From contig NZ_CALPBY010000009.1 of NCBI RefSeq assembly GCF_943181405.1, forward strand, positions 1 through 64,000: a stretch of DNA of 64,000 bases, in the 5' to 3' direction. The notes under the pieces were generated by a model that had not been told where the DNA came from, did no database searches, and saw only the letters and a list, made by a program, of their open reading frames with translations. This DNA comes from Cellulosimicrobium sp. Marseille-Q4280. GTDB taxonomy: Bacteria > Actinomycetota > Actinomycetes > Actinomycetales > Cellulomonadaceae. A program made the translations under genes and the position numbers. This document shows, one piece after another, positions 15,637-24,460 of this stretch. Each line of letters begins with the position of its first letter. The first letter of the stretch is position 1.

Positions 15637-16964
15637 TACGCGAAGTCGCCGAGCAGGTCCGACACGAGCGCGGCGATGTCCGAACGCTCCGACCGGGTCA
15701 GGGTCACGTGCCCGAACAGGCGCTGGCCCTTGAGCCGCTCGACCACGGCGGCGACGCCGTCGTGGCGACCGACCCGCAGGTTGTCGCGCTGGGCGACGTC
15801 GTGGGTCAGCACGACCTTCGAGGACTGCCCGATGCGGGTCAGGACCGTCAGCAGGACGTTGCGCTCCAGCGACTGCGCCTCGTCGACGATCACGTACGCG
15901 TCGTGCAGCGACCGGCCGCGGATGTGGGTCAGCGGCAGCACCTCGATCAGGCCGCGGTCGACGACCTCCTCGACCACCTCGGAGGAGACCATCGCGCCGA
16001 GCGTGTCGTAGACCGCCTGGCCCCACGGGCCCATCTTCTCGTCCGCCGACCCGGGCAGGTACCCCAGCTCCTGGCCGCCGACCGCGTACAGCGGGCGGAA
16101 CACCACGACCTTGGAGTGCTGGCGACGCTCCATGACGGCCTCCAGGCCCGCCATGAGCGCGAGCGCGGACTTGCCGGTGCCGGCGCGCCCACCGAGGGAG
16201 ACGATGCCGACCTCCTCGTCCAGCAGCAGGTCGATCGCCAGGCGCTGCTCCGCGGAGCGGCCGTGGGCGCCGAACGCGTCCTGGTCGGCGCGCACCAGGC
16301 GCACGGTGCGCTCGTCGACGACCCGGGCCAGGGCGGACTTGCCCGCCCCGGTCAGGATCAGGGAGGTGTTCACCGGCGGGGCCGCGGCGACCTCGGAGCC
16401 GTCCCAGGAGACCAGCAGGTCGTCCAGCGCCACCTCGCCGACCGAGTAGAGCGTGTCGATCTGCTGGTCGGCGACGTCGAGCTCGGCCACGCCGGTCCAG
16501 CCCGAGTCCACGACGTCCTGCGCGCGGTACTCCTGGGCGGCCATGCCGAGCGCGGACGCCTTGACGCGCATCGGCAGGTCCTTGGAGACCACGACGACGT
16601 CCTTGTCCTCCTCGCTGAGGTTCTTGGCCACGGCGAGGATCCGGGTGTCGTTGTCGCCGAGGCGGAACCCGGCCGGCAGCGCCTTGTCCGAGACGTGGTT
16701 GAGCTCGATGCGCACGGTGCCGCCGGCGTCGTTGGCCGGCACGGCGGTGGCGAGCGAGCCGTGCTCGATGCGCAGGTCGTCCAGCAGGCGCAGCGCCGCG
16801 CGGGCGAAGTAGCCCAGCTCCGGGTGGTCGCGCTTGGCCTCGAGCTCGGCGATGACGACGATCGGCAGGACGACGTCGTGCTCGTCGAACTTGGTGAAGC
16901 CGTGCGGGTCGGACAGCAGGACGGACGTGTCGATCACGTACGTGCGGGTGGCGGTCTGGGTCAT
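15636..16964 (-). CDS. phoH: PIN-PhoH family ATPase/ribonuclease, 442 aa
   Basis: N-terminal PIN nuclease domain ([25 protein letters not shown], later LGDNDTRIL) followed by a PhoH-like P-loop NTPase with Walker [13 protein letters not shown] near residue 260 and Walker B YVIDEAQSL. This is the PhoH2/YlaK-type layout, thought to combine RNA unwinding with RNA cleavage. Length is normal. It has a GGGAG ribosome-binding site. A start-associated sequence lies 125 bases further up, with a leader ORF between. The gene is common in actinobacterial chromosomes and phages, so its presence alone does not identify the element. Confidence 0.9.
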   Translation of the reverse strand: MTQTATRTYVIDTSVLLSDPHGFTKFDEHDVVLPIVVIAELEAKRDHPELGYFARAALRLLDDLRIEHGSLATAVPANDAGGTVRIELNHVSDKALPAGFRLGDNDTRILAVAKNLSEEDKDVVVVSKDLPMRVKASALGMAAQEYRAQDVVDSGWTGVAELDVADQQIDTLYSVGEVALDDLLVSWDGSEVAAAPPVNTSLILTGAGKSALARVVDERTVRLVRADQDAFGAHGRSAEQRLAIDLLLDEEVGIVSLGGRAGTGKSALALMAGLEAVMERRQHSKVVVFRPLYAVGGQELGYLPGSADEKMGPWGQAVYDTLGAMVSSEVVEEVVDRGLIEVLPLTHIRGRSLHDAYVIVDEAQSLERNVLLTVLTRIGQSSKVVLTHDVAQRDNLRVGRHDGVAAVVERLKGQRLFGHVTLTRSERSDIAALVSDLLGDFA

Positions 16965-17011
16965 GGGTGCTCCCGGGGCTCTCGGGGTGGCGGTGGTGGC
17001 AGTTGTTGCGG

Positions 17012-17089
17012 TCAGGTCTGGGTTCTGCTCACCGCCCCTCGCCGGCCGCCCGCGGTGCGGGTGCCGGGGCGCTGCGTTCCGGGGCTCAC
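17012..17089 (-). CDS. Leader ORF upstream of PhoH, 25 codons
   Basis: GTG at exactly 8 bases after the motif copy 17098-17106 opens a 25-codon frame ([15 protein letters not shown] and onwards) rich in T, R and G, ending 47 bases before the PhoH ATG. The conserved spacing suggests it is the true leaderless start of this transcript. It could regulate PhoH translation. Too short to prove by eye. Confidence 0.4.
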   Translation of the reverse strand: MSPGTQRPGTRTAGGRRGAVSRTQT

Positions 17090-17118
17090 GCCGAGTAGAT
17101 GTGCGGCAGCGGGGTACG

Positions 17119-17162
17119 CCACGACGCCCGCCCCGGGCTGGTGCTCGGGACGGGCGTCGTGG
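17119..17162 (-). terminator. Hairpin after the 22-repeat surface protein gene
   Basis: A 12-bp stem CCACGACGCCCG/CGGGCGTCGTGG 15 bases beyond the stop at 17177 and directly before the next motif copy. Confidence 0.6.
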
Positions 17163-17176
17163 TGGTTCTCAGCGGG

Positions 17177-19846
17177 TCAGGACCCGAACCCCGGCGGCGT
17201 GGTCTTCCACTGGAAGTTCAGCGTGAAGCCGATGTGGTTGGTGACCTTCGAGACGTCCCAGGACCGCAGGTCCTGGTTGTAGGCGTCGGCGAAGAAGAAC
17301 ATCGTCTCCATGTTCGTGACCTTCGAGGTGTTCCAGCGGTCGAGCGGCTGGTTGAACGTCGAGGCGTGGGCGAACATGCTGTTCATGACCGTCACCGAGG
17401 ACGTGTCCCAGCTGTTGAGCGGCCGGTTGAACGAGCGCATCCCGATGAACATCCCGGACATGTTCTGGACCTTGGACACGTTCCAGCCGGAGACGTTGGG
17501 GTTCCAGGCACTGCGGTGTGGCGTGCCGTCGTTGCGCTCACCGGTGTCGAACATGTAGCTCATGTCGGTGACGTTGCTGGTGTCCCAGCGGGACAGGTCG
17601 CTGGTCATCGCGGTCGCCCCTGCGAACATCTGCCGCATCGAGGTGACGTTGCTGGTGTCCCAGGTGGAGATGTCCCCGCGGAACGCCTTGGCCTCCCAGA
17701 AGGTCATCTCCATCGTCGTGACGCGGCCGGTGTCCCACCCCGACAGGTCGGAGGTGAACGCGGGCGCGTTCATGAACGCGGTGCGCATCGTCGTGACCTT
17801 GGAGGTGTCCCAGGCGGACAGGTCGCTGTCGAAGGCGGTCGCGTTCATGAACGTGGCCTCGAGCGAGGTCACGTTGCTCGTGTCCCAGCCCGAGATGTCG
17901 CCCGCGAACGAACTCGCGCCGGTGAAGGCGTTCACCAGCGTGGTGACCTGGCTGGTGTCCCAGGTGGAGATGTCGCCGTTGAAGGCCTCCGCGCCGTTGA
18001 AGGTGCGGGCCATCGTGGTGACCTTGGAGGTGTCCCAGCCGGACAGGTCCGAGGTGAACCCGCGCGGGCCGGCGAACGTGGACGTCAGGTCGGTGACGTT
18101 CCCGGTCTGCCAGCTCGACAGGTCCGAGGTGAACTCGTACGCGGCGTTGAAGGTGTTGTTGAGCGTGGTGACCTTGGACGTGTCCCAGCCGGACAGGTCC
18201 TGGTTGAACACGTAGTTGCTCTGGAAGGTGCGCAGCAGCGAGGTCACGTTGCTGGTGTCCCAGGTGGAGACGTCACCGTCGAACGCGTTGGCGCCGCGGA
18301 AGGTGTCCTGCAGGGTGGTCACCTTGGCGGTGTCCCAGCCGTCGAGGTCCTGGTTGAAGCTGGACGCCCCGCTGAATGCGTAGGCCAGGTTGGTGACGTT
18401 CGAGGTGTCCCACGACCCGATCGGCTGGTTGAACGCCTTCGCGTTGTAGAACGCCGCGTACAGCGTGGTGTTCGCGCCGGTGTCCCAGCCGGAGATGTCA
18501 CCGTTGAACGCCGTGGCCTCCCAGAAGGCGGCCGACAGGCTGGCGACCTTCGAGGTGTCCCACGAGCTCAGCGGCTGGTTGAACGAGGTCGCGCCCTGGA
18601 ACATCGACGTCATCGACGTGACGCTGCTGGTGTCCCAGGAGTCGATCGGCTGGTTGAAGGCGGCGGCCCCCTGGAACATGTTGTTCATGTGGTAGACGTC
18701 GCTGGTGTCCCAGGCGTCGAGCGGCTGGTTGAACGACCGGGCGCCGTAGAACGTGTAGGCCGTCACCTGTGCGCTGGAGGTGTCCCAGCTGTTCACGGGC
18801 TGGTCGAACGACGTCGCGTTGTAGAACACGGACGTGAAGTTCTCGACGTTCGAGGTCTCCCAGGCCGACACGTCACCGTTGAAGCTGGTCGCGTCCGACA
18901 GGGCGCGCTGCAGGTTCGTGGTGGTCGAGGGGATCTCGGCGACCTCGGTGATGTTCGCCGCGCCGCGGAACGCCCCGGCCAGGTTCGTGGTGCCGGTCCC
19001 GTCGTCCCACCGGCTGACGGACGTCAGGGCGGGGGCGTCGGGGATGGTGCCGGCGTCGACGCCGAACCGGTCGAACGCGCCGTCGATCGTGATGGTGCGC
19101 GCGCCGGCGTCGGCGTAGGTGTGGGTGGGCGCGTCGGTCAGCTCGGTGACGGTGCCGTCACCCCAGTCGATGGTGCCGTCGTCGTACGCCCCGGCGATGG
19201 GCAGCTCGACCGTGAGGTCACCGGCGGACAGCCGCGCGGTGTCGTAGGTGAGCGTCATCAGCCCGCCCTCGGGGGCGGTCGCGCCGGGCTGCTGGTGGCC
19301 GGACTGGACGGCGTCGAACGTCCAGGTGAGGTTCGCGGCGGTGCCGGCGAACGAGGTGTCGGCGCCGCGGTCGAGCTCGACGACCAGGCACAGCCACGTG
19401 GCCTCGCCTGCGACCAGGGTCGGGCTCGTGGCGGCGGTGAACACCTCGTTGCCGCTCGCCCAGCCGGGCGTGGACAGCAGCGTGGTGTCGACCGGCGTCT
19501 GGAGCGTGCAGGAGGCGGCGTCGGGCACCGGGACGGTCTCGGTGCGCAGCTGGGCGGCCAGCGCGCCGGACGCGCGGGAGACCGACGCGGTCCAGTCGAG
19601 GTCGACGGTGCCGGAGTTGGTCAGCTGGACGGGGGCGACCTCGACGTCGCCGGGCGCCATGCCGGCCACCTCGAACGCCTGGGAGGCCGGGGACGCGACG
19701 AGGTCGAGCGCACCGGCGGTGAACGTGTTGTCGGTGACCTGCTCGCGGTCGGAGTAGAGCGCGGACGTGCCGGCGACGCCTGCGAGCACGACGGCGCCCG
19801 CGGTGACGAGCGCACCGGCGCGTCGGCGCCTGGTGGGGGTACTCAT
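17177..19846 (-). CDS. SipW-type secreted protein with 22 BspA-like (DUF285) repeats, 889 aa
   Basis: MSTPTRRRR, a hydrophobic segment, GTSALYSDREQVTDNTF and AGMAPGD mark a SipW-dependent export signal and CalY/TasA-like domain. A PKD-like segment (IDWGDGTVTEL, HTYADAGARTITIDG) follows. From about residue 330 to 880 I count about 22 tandem 25-residue repeats of the form FN.D(L/I)S.WDTS.VT.(M/L)...F..A, the BspA-like 'surface protein 26-residue repeat'. Related proteins are adhesins. The start chosen has AGGAGAA upstream; an in-frame ATG at 19894 would add 16 residues. A hairpin follows the gene. Confidence 0.85.
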   Translation of the reverse strand: MSTPTRRRRAGALVTAGAVVLAGVAGTSALYSDREQVTDNTFTAGALDLVASPASQAFEVAGMAPGDVEVAPVQLTNSGTVDLDWTASVSRASGALAAQLRTETVPVPDAASCTLQTPVDTTLLSTPGWASGNEVFTAATSPTLVAGEATWLCLVVELDRGADTSFAGTAANLTWTFDAVQSGHQQPGATAPEGGLMTLTYDTARLSAGDLTVELPIAGAYDDGTIDWGDGTVTELTDAPTHTYADAGARTITIDGAFDRFGVDAGTIPDAPALTSVSRWDDGTGTTNLAGAFRGAANITEVAEIPSTTTNLQRALSDATSFNGDVSAWETSNVENFTSVFYNATSFDQPVNSWDTSSAQVTAYTFYGARSFNQPLDAWDTSDVYHMNNMFQGAAAFNQPIDSWDTSSVTSMTSMFQGATSFNQPLSSWDTSKVASLSAAFWEATAFNGDISGWDTGANTTLYAAFYNAKAFNQPIGSWDTSNVTNLAYAFSGASSFNQDLDGWDTAKVTTLQDTFRGANAFDGDVSTWDTSNVTSLLRTFQSNYVFNQDLSGWDTSKVTTLNNTFNAAYEFTSDLSSWQTGNVTDLTSTFAGPRGFTSDLSGWDTSKVTTMARTFNGAEAFNGDISTWDTSQVTTLVNAFTGASSFAGDISGWDTSNVTSLEATFMNATAFDSDLSAWDTSKVTTMRTAFMNAPAFTSDLSGWDTGRVTTMEMTFWEAKAFRGDISTWDTSNVTSMRQMFAGATAMTSDLSRWDTSNVTDMSYMFDTGERNDGTPHRSAWNPNVSGWNVSKVQNMSGMFIGMRSFNRPLNSWDTSSVTVMNSMFAHASTFNQPLDRWNTSKVTNMETMFFFADAYNQDLRSWDVSKVTNHIGFTLNFQWKTTPPGFGS

Positions 19847-19900
19847 GAAGGGGTTCTCCTGGGTCGACGAAGCGGACCCGGCCACGGGCCGCATCTGGTA

Positions 19901-19909
19901 GATGTGCGG
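19901..19909 (-). promoter_or_regulatory. Start-associated sequence, leadered
   Basis: CCGCACATC 54 bases before the Shine-Dalgarno-equipped start at 19846. An alternative in-frame ATG lies only 6 bases after it. Confidence 0.55.
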
Positions 19910-19953
19910 CGTCCGTGACCGGGCCCGTGGTGTCGTGCCAGGTGGGGGCGGGA

Positions 19954-20844
19954 CTACCCCTCGTCGTCCTCGTCGCCGCCCCAGCCGGCGGACTCGAGGT
20001 TCGCCACGAGCTCCTCCAGGCGGGCCAGGCGTGCGGCCGGGTCGCCGCCGGAGTTCAGCGCGGCGCGCAGGTTGCCCACGGACTCGTCGAGCACGTGGTT
20101 GGCGTTGCGCTCGGGCGCGCCCTCGGGGTCGCCGTCGTAGACCGGGGTGCCGTCGTTGAGGTTGATGCGGATGCGCCCGGGGGCGTCGGTGTCGATCTGG
20201 AACACCGGCACGCCGTCGGCCTCGCCGACGTAGGTGGTCACCCGGCCGGCGCCGGACGGGTGCGTGAGCTCGCCGTCGGCGGGGGCGAGGTTGCTGACGG
20301 CGTCGTGCAGGGCGGAGTAGTCGCTGTGCTCGATCTCGCCGCGGGAGTTGAGCCCGTCGAGGATGGCGAGCACGTCGCCGGTGTCGGTGCGCGCCTCGGC
20401 GGCCTGGGCGAGGCCGTCGTCGAGCCCGTTGCGGTACGCGCCGGTCTGGTCGCGTTCGGCGCGGCCGTCGTAGTAGTAGCCCCAGTCGTCGCTCGACCAG
20501 CCGAAGGCCTCGGCCATCGTGTCGGCGTCGTCGCCGTCGTACTCGGCCGGCTCGATGGATGCCAGGATCGACCCGGCGTCCAGGATGTAGGTGTTGGTCT
20601 GCTCGCCCTCGCCGACCGTGACGCCGAGCTGGCCGAGGCTCAGCGGCGCGTCGCGGGTGATGACGCCGTGCATCCACTTCGGGTGGGCCGACAGCGGGTT
20701 GCGGAAGGCGACCTCGTGCCCGTCGGGCAGGTCAAGCTTGGCGTCCCGGGCCAGGATGACGTCGGCCTCGGACTTCGCGGACGTGGAGAACTGGCCGCCG
20801 GTGGTGACGCCGGCGGGGACTCGTGCCTGGGTCGGTGCGCTCAT
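19954..20844 (-). CDS. Tagged hypothetical protein, 296 aa
   Basis: MSAPTQA then RVPAGVTTGGQF (residues 8-19); the first 19 residues are nearly identical to those of the next tagged protein (start 21676), evidence of recent duplication of the start region. The body is acidic and soluble with a very acidic tail (GWGGDEDDEG). No family recognised. Motif copy 20853-20861 lies 8 bases before the ATG. Confidence 0.8.
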   Translation of the reverse strand: MSAPTQARVPAGVTTGGQFSTSAKSEADVILARDAKLDLPDGHEVAFRNPLSAHPKWMHGVITRDAPLSLGQLGVTVGEGEQTNTYILDAGSILASIEPAEYDGDDADTMAEAFGWSSDDWGYYYDGRAERDQTGAYRNGLDDGLAQAAEARTDTGDVLAILDGLNSRGEIEHSDYSALHDAVSNLAPADGELTHPSGAGRVTTYVGEADGVPVFQIDTDAPGRIRINLNDGTPVYDGDPEGAPERNANHVLDESVGNLRAALNSGGDPAARLARLEELVANLESAGWGGDEDDEG

Positions 20845-20869
20845 GGCCGGTAGATGTGCGGGGTCCGGC

Positions 20870-21676
20870 TCAGCGGTCCGTGACGCCGGCGATGCGCCAG
20901 CCGACCCCGCCTCGGGCGCCCGCGGGCTCCTCGACGACGTCGACCCCTGCCTCGCGCAGCCGGTCCACGAGGCTGACGAACGAGGCCTGGGCGCCGGCCA
21001 GGTGGGGGTGGGCGAACTCGCGGCCGTAGACGTAGCCCGAGCTCATCGTCTGGATCCACCCGGTCTGGCGGTCGCCGCGGGCGTGGGGCAGCGCGGCCTG
21101 GTACCCGGCGAGCCGGGCGGAGCGCGCCTCGGGGCTGCTCGGGATCTCCCCGGCGACCTTGACGTCGAACGTCGTGGTGCCGCCGGCGGACTCGCCGCGC
21201 GTGATCGTCAGCGCCTCGGGCTCGTAGTACAGCGAGCGCTCTGCGCGCTTGCGCTTGCCGTGGATGATCGCGGCGACGTAGGCGTCGTCGGCGACCTCGT
21301 CCGGGGCGGTGACCGTCCACGTGGCGGCGTCGGCGTCGTGCTGCGCGGTCAGCGTCGACTCGTAGAACGGCATCACCCCATGCCCACCGGTGACGTACCG
21401 GGCCGCACCAGCCTCGACCAGGGCCTCCAGGGTGCGGGCCGAGTACCGCGAGGACGAGTCGTTGCTGACCGAGTATCGGCCGCGACCGGCCGGCCACTGG
21501 TGGTCCGTCTCTCCCAGGGCGCGCAGCGCGTCGCGCTGGGTGGCCGTCAGCTTCGGCGGCGCGGCCGCGGGCGCCGGGGCGCTCAGGTCGACGCCGGACT
21601 CCGCCCGGGCGGACATGGAGAACTGGCCGCCGGTGGACACGCCGGCGGGAACTCGGGCCTGGGTCGGTGCGCTCAT
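20870..21676 (-). CDS. Tagged protein with shared C-terminal mini-domain, 268 aa
   Basis: RVPAGVSTGGQF at residues 8-19. Residues about 45-95 (KLTATQRDALRALGE, LEALVEAGAARYV) look like a small helix-turn-helix-like unit. The C-terminus (VDRLREAGVDVVEEPAGARG then GWRIAGV) matches those of the 14672 and 43051 products. No enzyme motif seen. Motif copy 21685-21693 is 8 bases before the ATG. Confidence 0.8.
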   Translation of the reverse strand: MSAPTQARVPAGVSTGGQFSMSARAESGVDLSAPAPAAAPPKLTATQRDALRALGETDHQWPAGRGRYSVSNDSSSRYSARTLEALVEAGAARYVTGGHGVMPFYESTLTAQHDADAATWTVTAPDEVADDAYVAAIIHGKRKRAERSLYYEPEALTITRGESAGGTTTFDVKVAGEIPSSPEARSARLAGYQAALPHARGDRQTGWIQTMSSGYVYGREFAHPHLAGAQASFVSLVDRLREAGVDVVEEPAGARGGVGWRIAGVTDR

Positions 21677-21741
21677 GACCGGTAGATGTGCGGGTCCTCA
21701 GGCGCGCCGGCGATGGGGCCTGCCGCCGTGGCGGCGACCGG

Positions 21742-23427
21742 CTAGCGCGGGTCGCCGAACGTCTCGTCGAAGTAGGCGATGATCTGCTCGCGCATCGGGT
21801 ACAGGCTCGAGTAGGCGACGTTCGGGTCGAACTTGCCCTCGTCCCCGTTCAGCGAGGTGCTCACCCCGCGCCAGTGCAGCCAGAGCTCCGCGGCGCGGGA
21901 GAACACCTCGGTCGGGGTGCGCCAGTAGTCCAGGTTCTTGCCCATCGCCGCGAACCGGTCGTCGTCGCGCACGGCCTGCTGCGCGGAGCGCAGGATCGGC
22001 CGGAAGTCGTCCGACAGCGACGCCTGCTGCGGGCCGCTGGTGTGGTCCAGGTGGTGGACGTACTCGTGCCACATCGACGACGGGTGACGGGGGTCGACCG
22101 CGATCGCGTCCCGGTCGGGGGAGTACACCCCGGCGGCGTTGTGACGCCCCGTGAGCCGGAACGCCATGCGCGACGGCGCCTTGGTGTGCGGCACGCGCCG
22201 GGACAGCTCGGCCCACTCGCTCTCGACGGACCGGAAGTCGTCCAGGTCCACCGACTCGTCCACCTCGACGTGCCCCATGCCGTCGCGACGGAACGTCGAG
22301 CTGGCAGCCGCCTCCAGGTGGGTGGCCGGGATGTTCTTCTTGTCCTCCCACACGGTCGCGGAGTGCTTGTTCGCCCCGTCGCGGCGTCGCTGGGTCAGGT
22401 AGAGGTCGTCGGCCATCCCGAAGCGCGCGACGACCATCTCGGCGGCGGCCTGGCGCGTGGTGGCGACGCGGGCGGTGCCTCGGGCCTGCTTGAGCACGCT
22501 CGCGAAGGTGTGCTCGCGCGGGTAGGCGTTCGGGGCGTAGATCGACGGCTCGTCGTCCTTGGTCGGGTCGGTCGCGCCGAACGCCTCGCGCAGCGCGGCC
22601 TCGTCGCCGCAGAGCCGGACGATGGCGGCCCGGTAGGCGGCCCGAGCGGTCTTGTACGCCTCGACGTCGGTGCCGTAGTGCGACATCGCCTTGGGAGGGT
22701 CCACGCCGAGCACCGGGGCGTCACCCAGCGCGGAGATCGCCGCCAGGCCGTTGCGCATGCCGTCCTTGGCCGCCTCGGGGCCGGTCATGTCGAGCCACTG
22801 CGCGACGAGCTTGGCGCTGATGTCGTCGGGGTCCCCGCCCTGGTCGGCGACGAAGGTGCGCAGGTCGGCGGTGATCGACTCGGCGGCCTGCCGCTTGGCC
22901 AGGTTCACCACGGCCCAGGAGTCGTCGCGGTCGTACCGCGAGCACCAGGCGCCCTCCTTCGCGGCTGCCCGCGTCTCCAGGAAGGTGACGCGCCGGGCGT
23001 CGGGGTCGGCGGAGGTGTCCCACGCGGTCGCGGTGGCGGAGACCGTCTTGCCCGCCTTCGCGCGCAGCCGGTCGGCCTCGGCCTCGTCCAGCGGGATCCA
23101 TCCGCGCGCGGCCGCGTAGCCCTCGGGGTCGAGGTCGCCGTTCGCGGAGACGTACTTGCCCCACTTCTTGACCGCCGTCGCGACGGTGTCGTCCGCCTCG
23201 ATCACCGGCGGGCGAGCGATCGACTCGCGCAGCCCGTACTGGCGCTGCATGTCGTAGACCCTCGAGGTGCCCGCCAGGGTGAGGCCGGTGTCCTCCTGGG
23301 GCTCGTCGCCCGCGTCGAGCGCCGTGAGGCTGACGGCCGACTCCTCGCGCGCCGTGGTGGCGAACTGGCCGCCGGTGATGACGCCGGCCGGCACGCGCGG
23401 CTGCGGGGCGATGATGGTGGCGCTCAT
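21742..23427 (-). CDS. Tagged putative metallopeptidase, polyvalent-protein-like, 561 aa
   Basis: RVPAGVITGGQF at residues 11-22. Around residue 450 is SSMWHEYVHHLDH, an HExxH zinc motif with a third His three residues later, preceded by an AGVYSPDRDAIAVDP strand and followed by TEVFSRAAELWL, a downstream conserved pattern of putative peptidase domains in large polyvalent proteins of phages and conjugative elements. The N-terminal 400 residues are of unknown fold. Motif copy 23436-23444 is 8 bases before the ATG. Confidence 0.75.
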   Translation of the reverse strand: MSATIIAPQPRVPAGVITGGQFATTAREESAVSLTALDAGDEPQEDTGLTLAGTSRVYDMQRQYGLRESIARPPVIEADDTVATAVKKWGKYVSANGDLDPEGYAAARGWIPLDEAEADRLRAKAGKTVSATATAWDTSADPDARRVTFLETRAAAKEGAWCSRYDRDDSWAVVNLAKRQAAESITADLRTFVADQGGDPDDISAKLVAQWLDMTGPEAAKDGMRNGLAAISALGDAPVLGVDPPKAMSHYGTDVEAYKTARAAYRAAIVRLCGDEAALREAFGATDPTKDDEPSIYAPNAYPREHTFASVLKQARGTARVATTRQAAAEMVVARFGMADDLYLTQRRRDGANKHSATVWEDKKNIPATHLEAAASSTFRRDGMGHVEVDESVDLDDFRSVESEWAELSRRVPHTKAPSRMAFRLTGRHNAAGVYSPDRDAIAVDPRHPSSMWHEYVHHLDHTSGPQQASLSDDFRPILRSAQQAVRDDDRFAAMGKNLDYWRTPTEVFSRAAELWLHWRGVSTSLNGDEGKFDPNVAYSSLYPMREQIIAYFDETFGDPR

Positions 23428-23448
23428 GAGCGGTAGATGTGCGGGGCC

Positions 23449-24378
23449 TCAGCCGCGCAGGCGCGCACGGTGAGCGCGCACCGCCGCCAGGTCGGGGCCG
23501 TGCTGAGCGCCGTGAGCGGCCGCGTCGAGCAGCGCCTGTGCGCGCTCACCGGCACGGGCGCGCTTGCCGCCGCGCAGCCCGATCCGACGGGCCAGGTCGG
23601 CCAGCTGGCGGTCGTCGTGCTCGACCGTGCCGTCGCCGGTGACGGCCACGATGCGGGCCTGCCCGTCGCGGATAGCGAACGTCGTGGTCGGACCGACGAC
23701 CGACGGCGCGAAGATCCGCAGCCGCATCTGCTCGCCGTCGTATGCCTCGGCGAACGTCACGCGGCGCACGGTCGAGCGCAGGCCCTCGGCGGCCGCGGCA
23801 CGATCGAACGCCGCCGCGGCGTCGTGTCCGGCGACGACGTCGTCGATCAGCGCGTCGAGCTCGCCCTGGTCGACGTCGCCGTACCGGCCCGGTGCGAACA
23901 CGCTGCGGCTCGTCCAGTTGTCGGGCCAGGACACCCCGACGAAGCGGCGCTCGTCGGTGGTGGAGTCGATGTCGAGCGTGCGGCCAGAGGGGAGGGTGAC
24001 GGCCAGGGAGAACCTGTCGTGGGCGCTGCGCAGGAACCCCGAGGTCGCCGGGGACTGCGCGACGGCGTCCCCGTGCAGCCCGGCGGCGTGCAGCTGGCCC
24101 AGCAGCGGCCGGGCAGCGTCGACCCACCCGCTGTCGGTCGTGCGCGGGGTGCGCACGCGCAGGTGCTCGCCGATCACGGCCCAACCCGCCTGGTCGTCGT
24201 AGGACGTGATCGCCAGCGCCCGGTCAACCCCGGCGGGGTGCTGCCAGGTGTCGGCGTCGGCGCGGTGAGCGGACGCCGCGACGGGTCCGGTGAGGTCCGC
24301 GGCGGACTCGCCGCGCGCGCCGGTCGTGAACTGGCCGCCGGTGCGCACTCCGGCCGGGACGCGGGTCTGCTCGCTCAT
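23449..24378 (-). CDS. Tagged hypothetical protein, 309 aa
   Basis: RVPAGVRTGGQF at residues 6-17. Alternating strands and helices with no cysteine and no membrane segment; the end is basic (LRGGKRARAGERAQ). No family recognised. Motif copy 24387-24395 is 8 bases before the ATG. Confidence 0.8.
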   Translation of the reverse strand: MSEQTRVPAGVRTGGQFTTGARGESAADLTGPVAASAHRADADTWQHPAGVDRALAITSYDDQAGWAVIGEHLRVRTPRTTDSGWVDAARPLLGQLHAAGLHGDAVAQSPATSGFLRSAHDRFSLAVTLPSGRTLDIDSTTDERRFVGVSWPDNWTSRSVFAPGRYGDVDQGELDALIDDVVAGHDAAAAFDRAAAAEGLRSTVRRVTFAEAYDGEQMRLRIFAPSVVGPTTTFAIRDGQARIVAVTGDGTVEHDDRQLADLARRIGLRGGKRARAGERAQALLDAAAHGAQHGPDLAAVRAHRARLRG

Positions 24379-24407
24379 GGCAGGTAGATGTGCGGTGCCC
24401 GGGCACG

Positions 24408-24448
24408 GCAGAGCCCGCCGGCGTCGCGGTGACACCGGCGGGCTCTGC
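24408..24448 (-). terminator. 14-bp hairpin between secreted and tagged genes
   Basis: GCAGAGCCCGCCGG pairs perfectly with CCGGCGGGCTCTGC across a 13-base loop, 13 bases after the stop of the 24461 gene and just before a motif copy. Confidence 0.7.
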
Positions 24449-24460
24449 TCCTGCTGGAGG

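Noticed and set aside
17099-19918. Very long plus-strand open frame of over 900 codons
   Set aside because: It is antisense to the BspA-repeat protein, whose repeats, signal peptide and ribosome-binding site are convincing; long antisense frames are common at this GC content. The same applies to frames opposite the giant ATPase (43701-50183) and in 24290-28090.
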